A DNA stretch of 64,000 nucleotides from Hyphochytrium catenoides (GCA_900088475.1 FLMG01001070.1:90276-154275), one strand, 5' to 3'; positions 10,684 to 22,499 are shown, numbered from the stretch's first letter. Notes: generated by a model from the letters alone, not told the origin. A program made the numbers and translations.

Positions 10684-11540
10684 CTATTATGCAAGAGGTG
10701 GAGGCACTTGTCGTAAGTTACTCAGAGTCAAGGATGGTTTTAAGCTTCAGCGATACATTGACAACCGCCTACTCACCTTGGAACAAACTAGTTTGTTTCA
10801 GACGAAGAAACAGCTCCCCTTTCGAGTACCTTATAGATCAATCGTCTTTCTTAGCTCAGTACGACGCCGTCGGCTGCTACTCGTATGCAGCTCAGCCTTA
10901 AGTTCATCTCAGAAGAAAGCTCAATGAAAGCTAAAGAGCCAAGGATCCAGCCGCACTGATGATCTTCACAGAGATTCTGTGGTTCCTCATGGTCCTGTCT
11001 CTACAATAGCAAACTCCTCGCCAAACACATGCACACCCCCTAAAAGCGCTAACTTATGACTCTACCATCCCATAGTGAAGAAAGGGCAAAGCAAACCCAC
11101 GCCACCAAATGTCAAACCCACTATGTCCAACCCTCCCCTTAACATTATGCCTTGGCTTTTTATCTCTAAAGTCAATGTCCTAAATCAGGGATTACATTGG
11201 TCAAGAATCAATCCTTGGTTATCTTTCGGAGGCGCTTCTCTAGTCTGGTTATTCCTGGCTCTCTGTGCCATTCATCGTGATTCGCATCTCCAACTGTTGA
11301 AGCTTCTGATGGAGCTTTATAATCCCATTGAGAGAGTGAGAGGCAGCCAGCGCGAAGCGCCATGTGTACCGCGACTGTGGGAGCTGGGGTCGGTCGATAG
11401 CGAACCCAAGAGTTGATTCCAGTCTCTTGGTGAGGCCAGAAGGAAGGTACAGGAGACCTTGCACTGATATACATTTTTGTGCCGATCTCCGCCCCGGTAG
11501 ATCCATTGACGGTCCTTGCCTTTGAGCACAAAGTTGAAGT
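10684..11540. other. divergent intergenic region between SMT and PreP
   Basis: The two genes start at 10683 (-) and 11541 (+), so promoters for both should lie here. I saw no conserved motif. Open frames in it, for example 11075-11416, look like chance frames. Confidence 0.45.
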
Positions 11541-14500
11541 ATGTGGTCTATCTCAAGAGGCCTTCGGTCCACATCAGTAAACCGTGCTTTAAGGGTAGAA
11601 GGCCGACTGCGTGCCCATGATAGAGGATACCGCTCCATAGCTCCCAGCATCAAGTACTATCTACCTCACACCGAAAAGCGTGGCCCAGAACGAGAGGCCT
11701 CCATCCTTCAGCGGAAGCCTGGAGACATTGTACATGGATTTGAGGTTCTAGGCTTAACGCCTGTTCCAGAGTACAAACTTCAGGTGGTTCAACTAAAGCA
11801 CAAAGCCACAGGAGCCGACTACGTCCATGTGGATGCAAATGACCTGAACAACGCCTTCAGGTAGACAAGCGACCTTTCTCTTTTATATTCCTCCTCCTCG
11901 TACTGCACATTCGGTTTGCCATCTCCGGCCCTTCCTTTATCGTGTCATATTGATCCTGATGCCATTCTTGGCTAAGTGGGCTTAGGATCTTTCGTCTGGC
12001 GCGTCTTTTTGCTGTACATGTCCAACCTATGTCTCTGCCCTCTCTGTCTCCTCCTTCTTCAATCATAGTTCCAACCTAGCTTCTTGCTGACCCTCGCTCG
12101 TTTGACTCCTTCTGCCGTCTGTTCTGCTTCCATCGCCCTACCATGGACCCATCTTGCAGCATTATCTTCAAGACGCCGCCAAGCGACTCCACAGGGGTGC
12201 CGCACATCCTAGAGCACTCTGTCCTGTGCGGGTCAAGGACCTTCCCTACACGGGATCCGTTCTTCAACATGCTGAAGCGGAGCTTGAACACCTTCATGAA
12301 CGCAATGACCGCCAGCGACCACACGATGTACCCGTTTGCCACCACAAACGAGACAGACTTTGCCAACCTGATGGCCGTGTACCTTGATGCTGTCTTCTTT
12401 CCTAACCTTCGAGAGCTGGATTTTAAGCAAGAAGGACATCGATTAGAGCTTTCAGATCCTCAAGATCTGGCATCATCCCTGGTTACTAAGGTGAGAGAAG
12501 AAATGAAGAGTAATGAAGCGAATAGAGGCTTGTGGAAAGAGACATAAGCGATAAACTGCAGAAACACTTTGGCTGTCGGGAATCATCAGATACACCTCTG
12601 ATGTCTCTCCTCTTATCGTGCGTTCTTCTTCCTCAAGTCTATTCGTCGCTTGCTTCTTACGTATGAATCTTCACTCTGTTCATCAGCCGTGTTTTCTGGT
12701 CCCAATAAGCGTTATCTCTGCCTCTCGTCCGTTGCCCTGTCTCAGGCTCCTCTTCCACGACCTTAGTTTACCGGTGTAGCTGTCTAAACTCCTCTCAAAC
12801 CCTTAGGGCGTCGTATATAATGAAATGAAGGGAACGATGTCCGACGTGAATCAGCTCTTTGCAACTCGGCTTCAGCAACTTGTCTACCCAGAAGGAGTGT
12901 ATAGGTAACGTTGTTATCTGCCGCCGTTTTCTCCTCCTCTCCTGCACATTTCGTTGGGCTGCATTGTCTCTTGAGGCTCTGTTCGGCGCCATCTCTTGAG
13001 CCTCGGATTCCGACTCTATAGGTCTTCTAGAGGTTCCTTTGTTTACCATGAAATAACTTGTTCGCCTTCCCGCGCTTCTCATATGTCCCACTCTCTCGGC
13101 AGCCACGATAGCGGCGGTGACCCTGTGGAGATCCCTAAGCTAACTTGGGATGGCTTACGTGCCTTTCATAAAAAGTTCTATCATCCCTCAAACTGCCTGT
13201 TCTACTCTTATGGCGACCTCCCTGTTGAGCGCCATTTGCAATATTTGGATGCAGATGTTCTCTCCCATTTTCACTTTGACGAGGCGTCACGGGCTGTTAC
13301 TGTTGATCCAGGCCCAGGTTTGAAGCAAGCCGTCAGGTAGAGACTAACTCCGTCCAATTTCATCTGGCAAAAGGTTTGCAAGTCCTTCGGTTGCCATTTG
13401 CTGTCTTCTCTGTGGATTGTTTTCTAAATCCAAACTTTAAAGTGGAGACTTTCCTGCAAGAGTCTCATACCATTTCTCCATCAAAGAGCTGTAGAGCGAG
13501 GTCCCCCTGATATGATGAGTGAAGAGGTGGAGCGCCAGGTCCGCGTCTGTCAGGCCAGAGCCCTGGAAACCTTAGCGCCATCTGCCTATGATCCCTATGA
13601 AAGCCTGGTGGTGCGGTTAATCTCTGTGCTTCTACTAAATGGACCCGCGGCGCCTCTATACAAGGCTCTAATTGAGTCGGGGCTCGCTACGGACTACTCA
13701 CCAGGCACCGGGCTGGATGGTTCGACTCTAATCCCTTCGTTTGGAGTTGGTGTTCAGGGAACCACCGAGGACGTTGTAGATAAGGTATGCTAAGCCAAAG
13801 AGCACAGACGTCTATGCCACTAGGAAGAAAATAGAAGCTAAGCTGCGCCTTTGCTGCAGATTCTAGAGACAATCCAGGAGACTTTCCAGGCAGTCGTGCA
13901 TGCGGGTTTTGACCGGGATCGCGTGGAGTCCATCCTGCATCAGGTCCGTGTTTAGTCCTTCCCTTCCCTTGTGCCATATTAAGCCTCTCCGCAACTCGCC
14001 GAGCACGTAGACGCAGGGCTTTTCTAATTGATACACTCACACATTCCATTCGGGGCGGAGGCCTCGATTGGATGAAAATGTCTACAAGAGCTAACCGGGT
14101 TTGTTTCTCCCTTTCCGATGGCCACGACAGATTGAACTGGGACAGAAGCATCTAAAATCTGACTTCGGCATCTCTACAATGTACGGAGTGGCCGCCCAGT
14201 GGACGTATGGCCGCGACATTCTGGATGCGGTTATGGCGGAGAAGTATATCTCTAGGCTCACTGAGGACGTAAAGGACCCCGAGTTCTTGAAGAATAAGTT
14301 CAGGGACCACTTTCTGAACTCCACATCGCCATCGGCAACCCTCATCATGAAACCAGATCCTGACTTCGTCAGCAAAGCGGAAGAGGAAGAACAAAGACGG
14401 ATGGAGGAGAAGAAGAGGATGTTGACGGAGGAAGACTTGAGAAGGCTAGTAGAGGATGCCAAGAAACTGGCAGCTGAGCAGGATAAGAAGTCCGATACAA

Positions 14501-16899
14501 CCTGTCTCCCTTCTCTTTCTATGACAGACATATCTCCCAACGCCATCTCTCCAACTGTACTGAAAGATAAACTCTATGTCGGAGAGGGCGAGAGAGGAAG
14601 GACCAACATTCCCATTCAATGGGTGCCCTTCAACACCAATGGCGTAGTCTACATGCGCTTTACGGTGGATGCCAGTGCAGTACCCAATGAGCTCAAGCAG
14701 TACCTTCCCCTCTTTTCTACCTTTTTAACCCAGTTGGGGGCAGGAACGATGAACCATGCGGAATTCTCTACTCATCTTAGCAGATATACTGGAGGCATAA
14801 GCACCTCCTCTCTCATAGAACCAAACTTGCATGATGCCTCACAGTGCTCGGAGTACTTTTATTGGTCAACATACTGTTTGGAGAGGTATAAGTGCTATGC
14901 CAGCCATTGTGGACTTTCCCTGTCGCGTATCTCCTCACTTCCTTGTCATCGCTATTTTCAACTTTGGCATTGGAGGGCGCAAATGGCCTGCGTAGATTCT
15001 TTCGTCTTCGTGCTTTAAAGAGTTCTCCACTTCTCCTTCACGCATATTACGTATAAGCATACACTCGAAACGTGTCGCGCAGGAGCTCAAGCTCTTTCAC
15101 TGCTTCCACAGGAATGTCCCTGCTGCCTTTGATATTTTGACGAAGCTGTTCCTTGAGCCCAGATGGGATAACAAGGAGCACATGTTCAATCATTTGCTGC
15201 AGCTAGCAGCAGCTGCAAGCGAATCCATAGCCCAACATGGTAGGAAGCGATTGTCTGAGGCTTTTAACACCTTGCTGTATCCTCATGGCTTACACTAGTT
15301 TTTCTTCACTTGATGTCAATGACACTTCAGTTGGACTGTCCCTCCTCTTTGACAAGTCAGTGTTTCACTCTTCGTGCTGTGTTATTGCTTCAAGGCCTCG
15401 TCCCTGGCTTGTCAACTTGTTTCCGATTTTGAGTTGATGAAGGTGAGGTCCTTGCCATGGAAAGTCGACGTGACGTCTCATTGTACCTCTGCCCTCTACA
15501 CTATCTATTGCATTGTTTGCAGGGAGTGGCTATGCGCGAAGAATGGCGACGGCAATGATCTCGCGGGTACACTCTCTAAAAAACGAACAAGCTGGGCTGC
15601 CTTTTGTCGAGTTTCTGCAAAGAGAAGCGGAGAAAGCAGGCTATGAGTCCCCGAATGACGGGGCCCTTGAGGAAATGGGGAGGAAGATGAGAGAGATTGG
15701 GCGACTTCTTCTGACCAGAGACACTCTTAGGGCCTCAATCGTCTGTGAGGAGAAGCAGAGACCAGGCATAGAAAGTGGACTGCGGTCTTTCATTTCTTCT
15801 CTTCCATCACGCCCTCATGCCGAACCAGCTGATCAGAACGAGCCTGCGCACTTCTCTCCTATTTTCAAAAAGAAGTACATACCTGCCCCTTTGCCAGTCA
15901 ATTTTGTAGCGTTGACAGTCCCATCTGCAGCCTATATGGATAATGAACATCCCTATCTTGAGGTGCTGGCGCAGGTGAGCCGATACAGAAAAATTATTAT
16001 TCCGACCCCGGCAAACATCCGGTCTACTTCTGTGGCGTGCTGTCCTTTGTTTCCGCGCTCTCTACCTTTGGTTTCTGAATGACGTCCTCTGCCACCACGT
16101 TCTCCCCAATGCGGTCTTTGGCCTAACAATTCTAATGTGTTGAACCCACTCTGTCACAGCTAATTGGCTCTTGCTACCTGCATCGAGAGGTTAGAGAGAA
16201 AGGGGGTGCATATGGCGTGGGTGCCGATCAGGTAGGCGACACTTGTCAAGTCTTTCGGTTCTGAATGGCAATCAGCGACTCCATCTTGTGCGCCCACATT
16301 TGGTCTCCATGCCCTTCATAGATGAGCCACCGCGCTAACTAAGCTATTTTACTGATGGGTTCATACAGAGCGACGGCGTCTTTACCATGAGCTCTTTCTA
16401 CGATCCTCATGTGGTAGAGACGCTGGAGGCCTACCAAAGATCTTTAAGCTGGGCTGCAAACGGCTCGTTCTCCGACAGAGATGTGGAGGAGGCTCTTCTC
16501 CCGATCTTTGGGGAGCTTGATGCCCCGCACTCTCCGTCATCAAAGGGATATCCTGAGTTCGTCTATGGTATGACACATGAGATCAGGCAGAATCGAAGGA
16601 ACGTATTGCTAGGTACAACCAAAGACAAGCTTGTTAGGACTGCTGAAAGGTAAGTAGCTGGGGGAGTAGCTGCTGACTCAAAAGCACGAGGGATGATGGA
16701 GCCAAGTAGGTGTTGGGGTTTGACCAGCGCAATCGGCGGCATTGAAATCGAGCGAGCTGACAACTTTATTTTTATCACTGTTGCTTGCAGCTTGCTGGAG
16801 CGAAGCAAAAATCAAGCAGTGGCAGTTCTAGGCCAGGCAGAGGCCATACAATCTAAAGAGAGCCCCTACCAAGACTGGGATGTCTCAGCCAACTCTTAA
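11541..16899 (+). CDS. PREP: presequence protease, M16C family, mitochondrial
   Basis: Zinc metallopeptidase that degrades cleaved targeting peptides in the mitochondrial (in plants also plastid) matrix. The N-terminus [19 protein letters not shown] is rich in Arg and Ser without acids, as expected of a mitochondrial presequence. Exon 1 ends near 11862. The next exon (about 12163-12489) has the inverted zinc motif HILEH at about 12203-12217 in [14 protein letters not shown], and the next (12806-12905) has GVVYNEMKG with the third ligand Glu. Further exons include [16 protein letters not shown] (13104-13338), the linker segment 13494-13785, 13860-13942, 14133-14890, 15080-15240, then [14 protein letters not shown] (16160-16231), [14 protein letters not shown] (16378-16649) and the end at 16899 (TAA). 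The length and order match complete PreP, and no break is seen. The start is the first ATG with a presequence. The exact edges of some introns are estimates. Confidence 0.9.
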
Positions 16900-17519
16900 T
16901 AAGGAGTAGCGGAGTAAGATACATAACACACAGGCACACAGGGCTCTCTGGTTGCGACCATGGCAACGAAATGCAAATAGGCAGACTACATTGTGTCGTT
17001 ATGGGTTTCAAAGCTGCAGTCGCACATAGGACAGCTATTTATCGGTGTACCTGGCTACAGCTCGGGACCAAGATCCTCTTACGTTACTCGGAGATCTTAG
17101 GGTTCCGTGCATGGGCCTTGGAATGCAAGGAAGGGGAAGCGTGAGATTTCGAAAAGAGGCAAGGACCGCCATAGCTCCCGCTGCGCGTCGTTAGGCCACC
17201 GCTTGGGTGGTTGAAGGTTAAGATAGGTATCACGGGACTGATCATCAATTTTAGGGAATAGATTGGCACGCTGATATAGTCATAGACAAGCCTCTGCTCG
17301 GCCCATTCTTATGCTGCCTAAGTTCAACTCAAAACCCCTAGCTTGCATTGACTCCACTTGTCGTGAAGTTCTATACCCCAGTGCTTCTATCCTGCTCCTA
17401 ACTGCAAGAAAGACTAAAGGACATAGACGAACATATAGCTGAGCGATACTCATAGCTCCCTTACCTCTCTATTCTTTTCAGGAGCTCTCTGCACTATATT
17501 TGAGCCAGAGAAACCGTGA
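16900..17519. other. convergent intergenic spacer
   Basis: Lies between the PreP stop (+) and the lipase stop (-). No coding frame, repeat or RNA gene seen. Confidence 0.5.
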
Positions 17520-18644
17520 TCACTTTTGCGCGGCTAGAGTATTGGCGTACTTTGTTAGGTCATGGTCATCTACATTCCCTGAGAAGGAGAAAGATGGGAA
17601 GTTCTCTTCTTCTCTGACCACCTGGCCGCCGGTTAGATGGATCGACAGTCCCCAATGGATGAAGGGGTTTGTAGGAACGCTAGGGACCAAGTCTCTTTCG
17701 TTGACAAGCCGGAACTTGGTCGTTATGTTCCTGACATTGAGCCACTCGCGCGGTCTCGCTGACCCTTTAGAGAGGTGTCGCGGCTCACCAAAGGTGTAGA
17801 TTGTAAGATAAGGGTTCCTCCCATTGCTCTGATCTCTGATGCGAGATAGGTCGTAGACCTTTTCTTCGGCGTCATTTAGGTCCAACGTCTCATCTAAGAC
17901 AAATTGCACAGCCATCAAAGAGGCCAACGCAGCCCCTCTAGAGTGGCCAGTAAGGATGAGAGACCGTGAAGGAGAGGAGAGACAATCTCTAACGTCGTTA
18001 AGAAAAGGCGTGCTAGCCGAGCCGGAAAATCGGAAGTTATCGTAGGCGAGTTTGAAGCCTCTATGGCTGTACATCATGATATCGCCCTGTCCTTTGTTCT
18101 TCCTGAAGTCCGCCCAGGATGGGTTAAGGTTGCCATCTACTCCGACCCAGTTAGAATTGGTGGAGCCACGAAACGCGACGTAGCAGGCGGTGGAAGAGAT
18201 ACCAAGGAGTGCATAGTCTGATGCGACGGAGTAGCCTTTGTAGGAAGTGATGCCGAGGTCTGTGAGGTTCAGAGAAGCTCCTGACGAGGCTTGAGAGGCA
18301 CGTTGGGAGAGGACGGCTAACTTGGAGGCTAAAGCTCCGTCATAGGATTGCAACAGCTCTTCGCTCTTCAGTGGCTCAGCAAAGAAACTGATACCAGCAG
18401 TCTCATCGTCGAATTGCTGTCTCTCCTCCTCAGTTAGCAAGTCATCGTCGTGAAGCTGGACATCCTGAGCGTCACCCATAATGCCTTGTGGAACGCGCAA
18501 AAGGATAGCGGTAGACTGCAGGATCCGACCGTCAGCGGGCACCCCTCTGAGCACCTCCTGCTTTGCTGCATCGCTATTAAGCTGCCAGGCTCCCACCAGA
18601 AGGCCGAAAAGGCAGAGATTGTACCGTGGAGCTCGGAACCTCAT
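17520..18644 (-). CDS. secreted class-3 lipase-like alpha/beta hydrolase
   Basis: Single-exon protein of 374 residues starting at ATG. The first 27 residues (basic start, then LCLFGLLVGAWQL) form a probable signal peptide. The hydrolase core shows CYVAFRGSTNSNWVG, the nucleophile elbow GHSRG in LILTGHSRGAALASLMAVQF, an Asp in NERDLVPSVP and a His in SIHLTGG, which together make the Ser-Asp-His triad of fungal-type lipases (lipase_3). It would hydrolyse acylglycerols or related esters outside the cell or in the secretory pathway. GHSRG replaces the commoner GHSLG. The absence of introns stands out in this neighbourhood. Substrate specificity cannot be read. Confidence 0.85.
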   Translation of the reverse strand: MRFRAPRYNLCLFGLLVGAWQLNSDAAKQEVLRGVPADGRILQSTAILLRVPQGIMGDAQDVQLHDDDLLTEEERQQFDDETAGISFFAEPLKSEELLQSYDGALASKLAVLSQRASQASSGASLNLTDLGITSYKGYSVASDYALLGISSTACYVAFRGSTNSNWVGVDGNLNPSWADFRKNKGQGDIMMYSHRGFKLAYDNFRFSGSASTPFLNDVRDCLSSPSRSLILTGHSRGAALASLMAVQFVLDETLDLNDAEEKVYDLSRIRDQSNGRNPYLTIYTFGEPRHLSKGSARPREWLNVRNITTKFRLVNERDLVPSVPTNPFIHWGLSIHLTGGQVVREEENFPSFSFSGNVDDHDLTKYANTLAAQK

Positions 18645-18775
18645 AATTCGGAAGACGTTTGAACCAAGGGCAGAGCTGCTAATCTTCCGATGGTGTCCGT
18701 GAAGAAAGTAAGTGAGGACAAGACTTAGAGGCGGCGTTTAGCAGGGAGGCTTAAAAGGGCTTGTGCCCTGATCGG

Positions 18776-19642
18776 CTAAAGAGAAAGTGTGTCTCTGTCC
18801 GCTTTCAAGAGTAAGGAAACACATGCAAGGAGGAGGATATGAAGGTGACAAGGACAGTTGCATAGTATAGCACGAGAAGAAAGTAGTAGCGAGGAAAGGT
18901 GACCAAAAGAGAGTCTAGGCAGTGTGAGTCTGGATCCTGAAGTTGTCGGTGCCTTTGCCTCCTTCTCCTTCAGGCTAATGAAGTTTGACTGCTGCAGCTC
19001 CAACGGTAACTTGAAGTTCAGACGACCAAGGCCAGTAACCATCGAGGATTTAAGAAGGATTAAGCTCACAGTCTTTGAGGCTTGACGAGCAAGTAGCAGC
19101 CAACAACGATGGCGCGCTGAGTGAGCACCTATAACATGTAAGTGGCCTAATGCCATGTAGATGTAACAGCTCTTTCTCCTTGGTCCGTCTCTGCTTTCCA
19201 ATCCTCCGGAGGACGTGAGGAGGCCAAAAGAGATGCAAGTAAGATGGTCACAAGGCGAAACGGAAGTGAAACAAGTTGACACCGAGGAAAGCGCTAGTAG
19301 GAGACGATGACGTCTGTGAGAGCTGACACACTTTGGGGAGAAGAAGAAGCAACAACTAACGTGAAGAGATGATATAAGAAGCCCCACGCCAGAAACGGCA
19401 TTGAGGATTGAACGGTTCAGAACTAGAACACGAGGACTAAACGAAAAGGCAGAAGGCGGAGAGAAAACCGAAGAGAGAGAAAGCGGAAGAGAGAGGAGAA
19501 TGGAAGACGGAGACCAGACGAGGAGGGCTGATAACGATGCCACGTATCTCATTTTAGTACGACAGAAAACTTTTAGAGAAGGGGTCAAAGAGGCAAGCGC
19601 CACAAGCTCTCTGGCAAGGAGACTCGATAAGAAACTACCCAT
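18776..19642 (-). CDS. long open frame of doubtful coding status, 288 codons
   Basis: ATG-initiated open frame just upstream of the lipase gene on the same strand. Its N-terminal half is Ser/Leu-rich, as expected when a pyrimidine-rich strand is translated, and looks like chance. Residues about 200-240 (GLGRLNFKLPLELQQSNF) are more protein-like, so a smaller exon may sit inside. No family resemblance. It may be 5' untranslated or promoter sequence of the lipase gene. Confidence 0.2.
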   Translation of the reverse strand: MGSFLSSLLARELVALASLTPSLKVFCRTKMRYVASLSALLVWSPSSILLSLPLSLSSVFSPPSAFSFSPRVLVLNRSILNAVSGVGLLISSLHVSCCFFFSPKCVSSHRRHRLLLALSSVSTCFTSVSPCDHLTCISFGLLTSSGGLESRDGPRRKSCYIYMALGHLHVIGAHSARHRCWLLLARQASKTVSLILLKSSMVTGLGRLNFKLPLELQQSNFISLKEKEAKAPTTSGSRLTLPRLSFGHLSSLLLSSRAILCNCPCHLHILLLACVSLLLKADRDTLSL

Positions 19643-19782
19643 GCCAGAGTAGCATCAAGAACAGCCACGGACATATGCCATAAAGCCGTTGGAGAGGAAG
19701 GCCTTCGTGCTTGTGGTGAAAGCGCACGGTAGCAAGCGAAGGACAGAATGCACGGACAGAAGAAAGGGGATGCAAGACCAGT

Positions 19783-19902
19783 TCAGGAAAGCTTGGGCCG
19801 TTTCTTCTTTCCATTCTTTATAACCAAAAATTCCATGACCATCATCTTCTCCTTGGCACACTTGCCTGCCAACGGTCGGATCCAACGGACCTGCTGGAGA
19901 AA
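19783..19902 (-). CDS. candidate terminal exon of an unrecognised gene
   Basis: After an AG acceptor the minus strand reads 39 codons and TGA: VRWIRPLAGKCAKEKMM, then VMEFLVIKNGKKKRP, then KLS. The composition is protein-like, with a basic C-terminus. Preceding exons could not be joined with confidence; a frame with NGAPLRTVFDRPWIPL about 120 bases upstream is a possibility but is in the wrong phase for the obvious donor. The family is unknown. Confidence 0.25.
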   Translation of the reverse strand, partial: FLQQVRWIRPLAGKCAKEKMMVMEFLVIKNGKKKRPKLS

Positions 19903-21568
19903 CTGAGGGCTGAGCAGAAGCTAGGAGGAGGAGGAGAAACAGTTTTACGAGGAGTAGACTATGGACAAGGACTAGAATTGGTCACCAAGAGAGCGAGACA
20001 GAACAACAGCTCGATAGGGGGATCCAAGGACGATCAAACACAGTGCGGAGTGGTGCCCCGTTCTGGCTACTTTTCATCTCTCTTTGTTCAACAAGAGCTT
20101 GTGGGGTTAGTAGAAGGCAGGGGGAGGTAGGGTTGACTTATCATAGGAGAAGAGAGGCAACCGCTTCTAGCTTCGCTTTCCTTATTAGAAGAGTAGTTTA
20201 GAAGGGCCAGCCTAGGTTTATAGATACTTCTGGGAGCCAAGGCACTCTTGTCCGTTCTGAAAGTAGTTTCAAAGAAAGCAAGGAGAACGAGCATTCTCAG
20301 TGTTGAAGAAGTGAGTCATAGGATAGGTCAGCTATCCGGTTGAGTGAGTTCAGTCTTCCTGTTGAACTTCAGCTCCTCTTCGAGAACTTATTTCTAGACA
20401 ATAGACCCACTTGGCAGGGGACTGGGGACTACATTCCAACGGCAACAACGTCAGGGAAACTACGCCCGCCGCCTAAGGAAACGCGAAACGCGTAATCGTC
20501 GGTTGAGACCTAGAACACTGTCAGACTCCCTAGTTTGCAGCAGAGTGTATGCCACTTGGTCCATTCTTGTTGTTCTTCAACCTTCTAAATCCTTCTGCTA
20601 GCGTAGTTCTACCTATCCTCTCCTACTCTAATATAAGGACATTGTGGACGGGTGTTCTAGCGTGCGGTACAGCCATCAACAAATCATTATTGATCATTGC
20701 TCCCTTGGTCTTGCGACCTTGCAAGACCGCTGCACGTGGCTCCGTGTCATCTTAGACGGATCCGTTACCTTCCGCCAGTTGAACCTCAAAGACAGGAACG
20801 GCGATTGTTCTGCCTACTTCTTAGTCCTCAACTTGCCCTTCTGCTTAGCGTAGTAGCCCAGAACTTCTCGTTTGGGGAATAAGCGTCACATAGAGAAACA
20901 GTGTACATGTAAAACAGTAGTTGTAGAGAGTCGTGAGCTAGGGGAGATATTATGCTGAAGATCCTTTCGGCCGGACTGTTCATTTGTCATTCCTTGCTTC
21001 AAGCTTCAAGACTCCAGACTTTGGATCCCGACTAACTAAAGACTAGATAAATGGCATGGTGGATCATAAAAGGACACTGTCAGGAAGCCGCGGGAGCTGT
21101 GCAGCAGTGCGGAAGTCAAGGGCAAAAGGAAGAGTGAAAGGGAGCAGCGAGAGCTGTTGCTATGGCGTTACTAGGAGTGTTTAGGAGAGACGGAAAGAGT
21201 TATCGAGACACAGCCCTGAGTTGATGAATGTGACCAAGGCCTGACGGCGCGTGCGTAAGAGTGAATAATAAGGGGAAGAGACCCTGTGCTCAGTGGCAGC
21301 AAGGTCAGTACGCTCAATAGAGTCTTTAGGTACAAGCGCTTTCTCCTTGTAGAGCCCAAATGCTGATATTCAAAAGCAGACAAAGATTTTGCGAATCTCG
21401 TCCTCAATCTTCTTAGCTCAAGCAGTATCATAAGCCAACGCTTGTATGGCGGCCAGGAATATGATCAAGATCAGTTGAACGAGCTTCTAGGAAGGGAGTC
21501 CGTGAAGAGAAGAGTGATGCTTCTTGGCCACAGCTCACGGCCTCTCAAAAACCTCGAAATAGGACAAT
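19903..21568. other. stretch without a supported gene
   Basis: Small open frames on both strands, none with family resemblance. The longest are 68-86 codons, for example 20088-20294 (-), 20644-20853 (+) and 21171-21431 (-). No simple repeat of note. Confidence 0.4.
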
Positions 21569-21835
21569 ATGGCTGGTACCGCACGACGGAATAGCCCCTT
21601 CGCTTATCTTCGCGAAGCCGAGCGTTACCTATTGCCGGAGAAGGTGAGAAGGGGTAGAAGTGTGGATGAAGGAGCGTTTAGTAGGATCGGTCTGAAGCAT
21701 CAAATAGACTATGACGGTGTGGTTGCGAGTGAGATTAGGTGCCAACATTACATCTATAGCTCACTGCATAGTAAGTCCTTAGAGTTGGCGGCAAAACAGC
21801 CTGACCCGTTCATACGTGGTTTCAGTAAGAGATAG
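21569..21835 (+). CDS. hypothetical small protein, 88 residues
   Basis: ATG in a good context (ACAATATGGC) opens a frame whose first 25 residues (MAGTARRNSPFAYLREAER, then YLLPEK) look protein-like. A GTGAGA donor follows at once, so these may be a first exon. The frame stays open to a TAG, with another plausible stretch near the end (LELAAKQPDPFIRGFSKR). Either a small single-exon gene or two exons in the same frame. No family recognised. Confidence 0.35.
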   Translation: MAGTARRNSPFAYLREAERYLLPEKVRRGRSVDEGAFSRIGLKHQIDYDGVVASEIRCQHYIYSSLHSKSLELAAKQPDPFIRGFSKR

Positions 21836-22181
21836 TGAATAGCACTAGGAGCTTCTGCTAAGATACAGTGCATAGTACTTGGGAGGTTCTGGGGGGGAAG
21901 AAGCACATGGTTAAGCGAGGATGTGGAGCAGTCTACTTTGGCGACTTGAGACACATATAGAAAGCCCAATGGTAAGTTTGATGTGGGCACGTCATGATCA
22001 TGAAAGCACTGCAGCCTCTGTACACTAGGTAAAGAGGGGCCTTGCAACTATTGGCCGATTGATATAATAATCACATAACGAGCTACACTCTCAAAAGTAA
22101 AAGACAATCTTCTCGTGACATCGACAGGGTGGTAAAGAGGGACACTGCGACGGGATGAAGGATGAAATTGCCTTTTGTGCC

Positions 22182-22499
22182 TTATTTCTCATTCTTCTTT
22201 AGTAGTCCTTGTCGTGCAGGTAGGTCAAGAAGCCAGCGGAGGTTAGGGTCCCTCGCTGCTTCTATCGCCGTAACGTCAGGTCCTCCAGCAGAAGATTTCG
22301 AAGAGTATCAGACAGTGCGAGAAGGTTTGCGTGGCTGCTGAGGCGCGCATACGTCCAGGGCATACAAACATCATAAAAAATTATTCCCACCGGTGACCTC
22401 CACAACTTCTCCTCTCTATGACTTTTGACTAGCTTGAAATAGGTAGTCTTTCCTTTGTCCATACGAGTCTTTATGTAGGCTCTTCAGTTCCTTGGCCAT
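22182..22499 (-). CDS. candidate micro-gene in two exons, unknown function
   Basis: The minus strand starts ATG at 22499 and reads MAKELKSLHKDSYGQRKD, then YLFQASQK, before an in-frame TAG. After a probable intron, an AG at about 22285 leads into DVTAIEAARDPNLRWLLD, then LPARQGLLKKNEK and TAA at 22182. Both pieces are charged, helical-looking and lack the Ser/Leu bias of chance frames here. The joined product would be about 60 residues. A small basic protein of this kind could be a mitochondrial assembly factor or subunit, but that is a guess. The exact donor was not resolved. Confidence 0.35.

Noticed and set aside
10337-10927. A 196-codon plus-strand frame
   Set aside because: It lies over the antisense of the sterol methyltransferase exon 1 and intron and has no family resemblance.
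20644-20853. A plus-strand frame with IIIDHCSLGLAT, resembling a pectate-lyase motif
   Set aside because: Only a short motif resembles that family; no flanking beta-helix repeats are seen and the frame has a stop just upstream.
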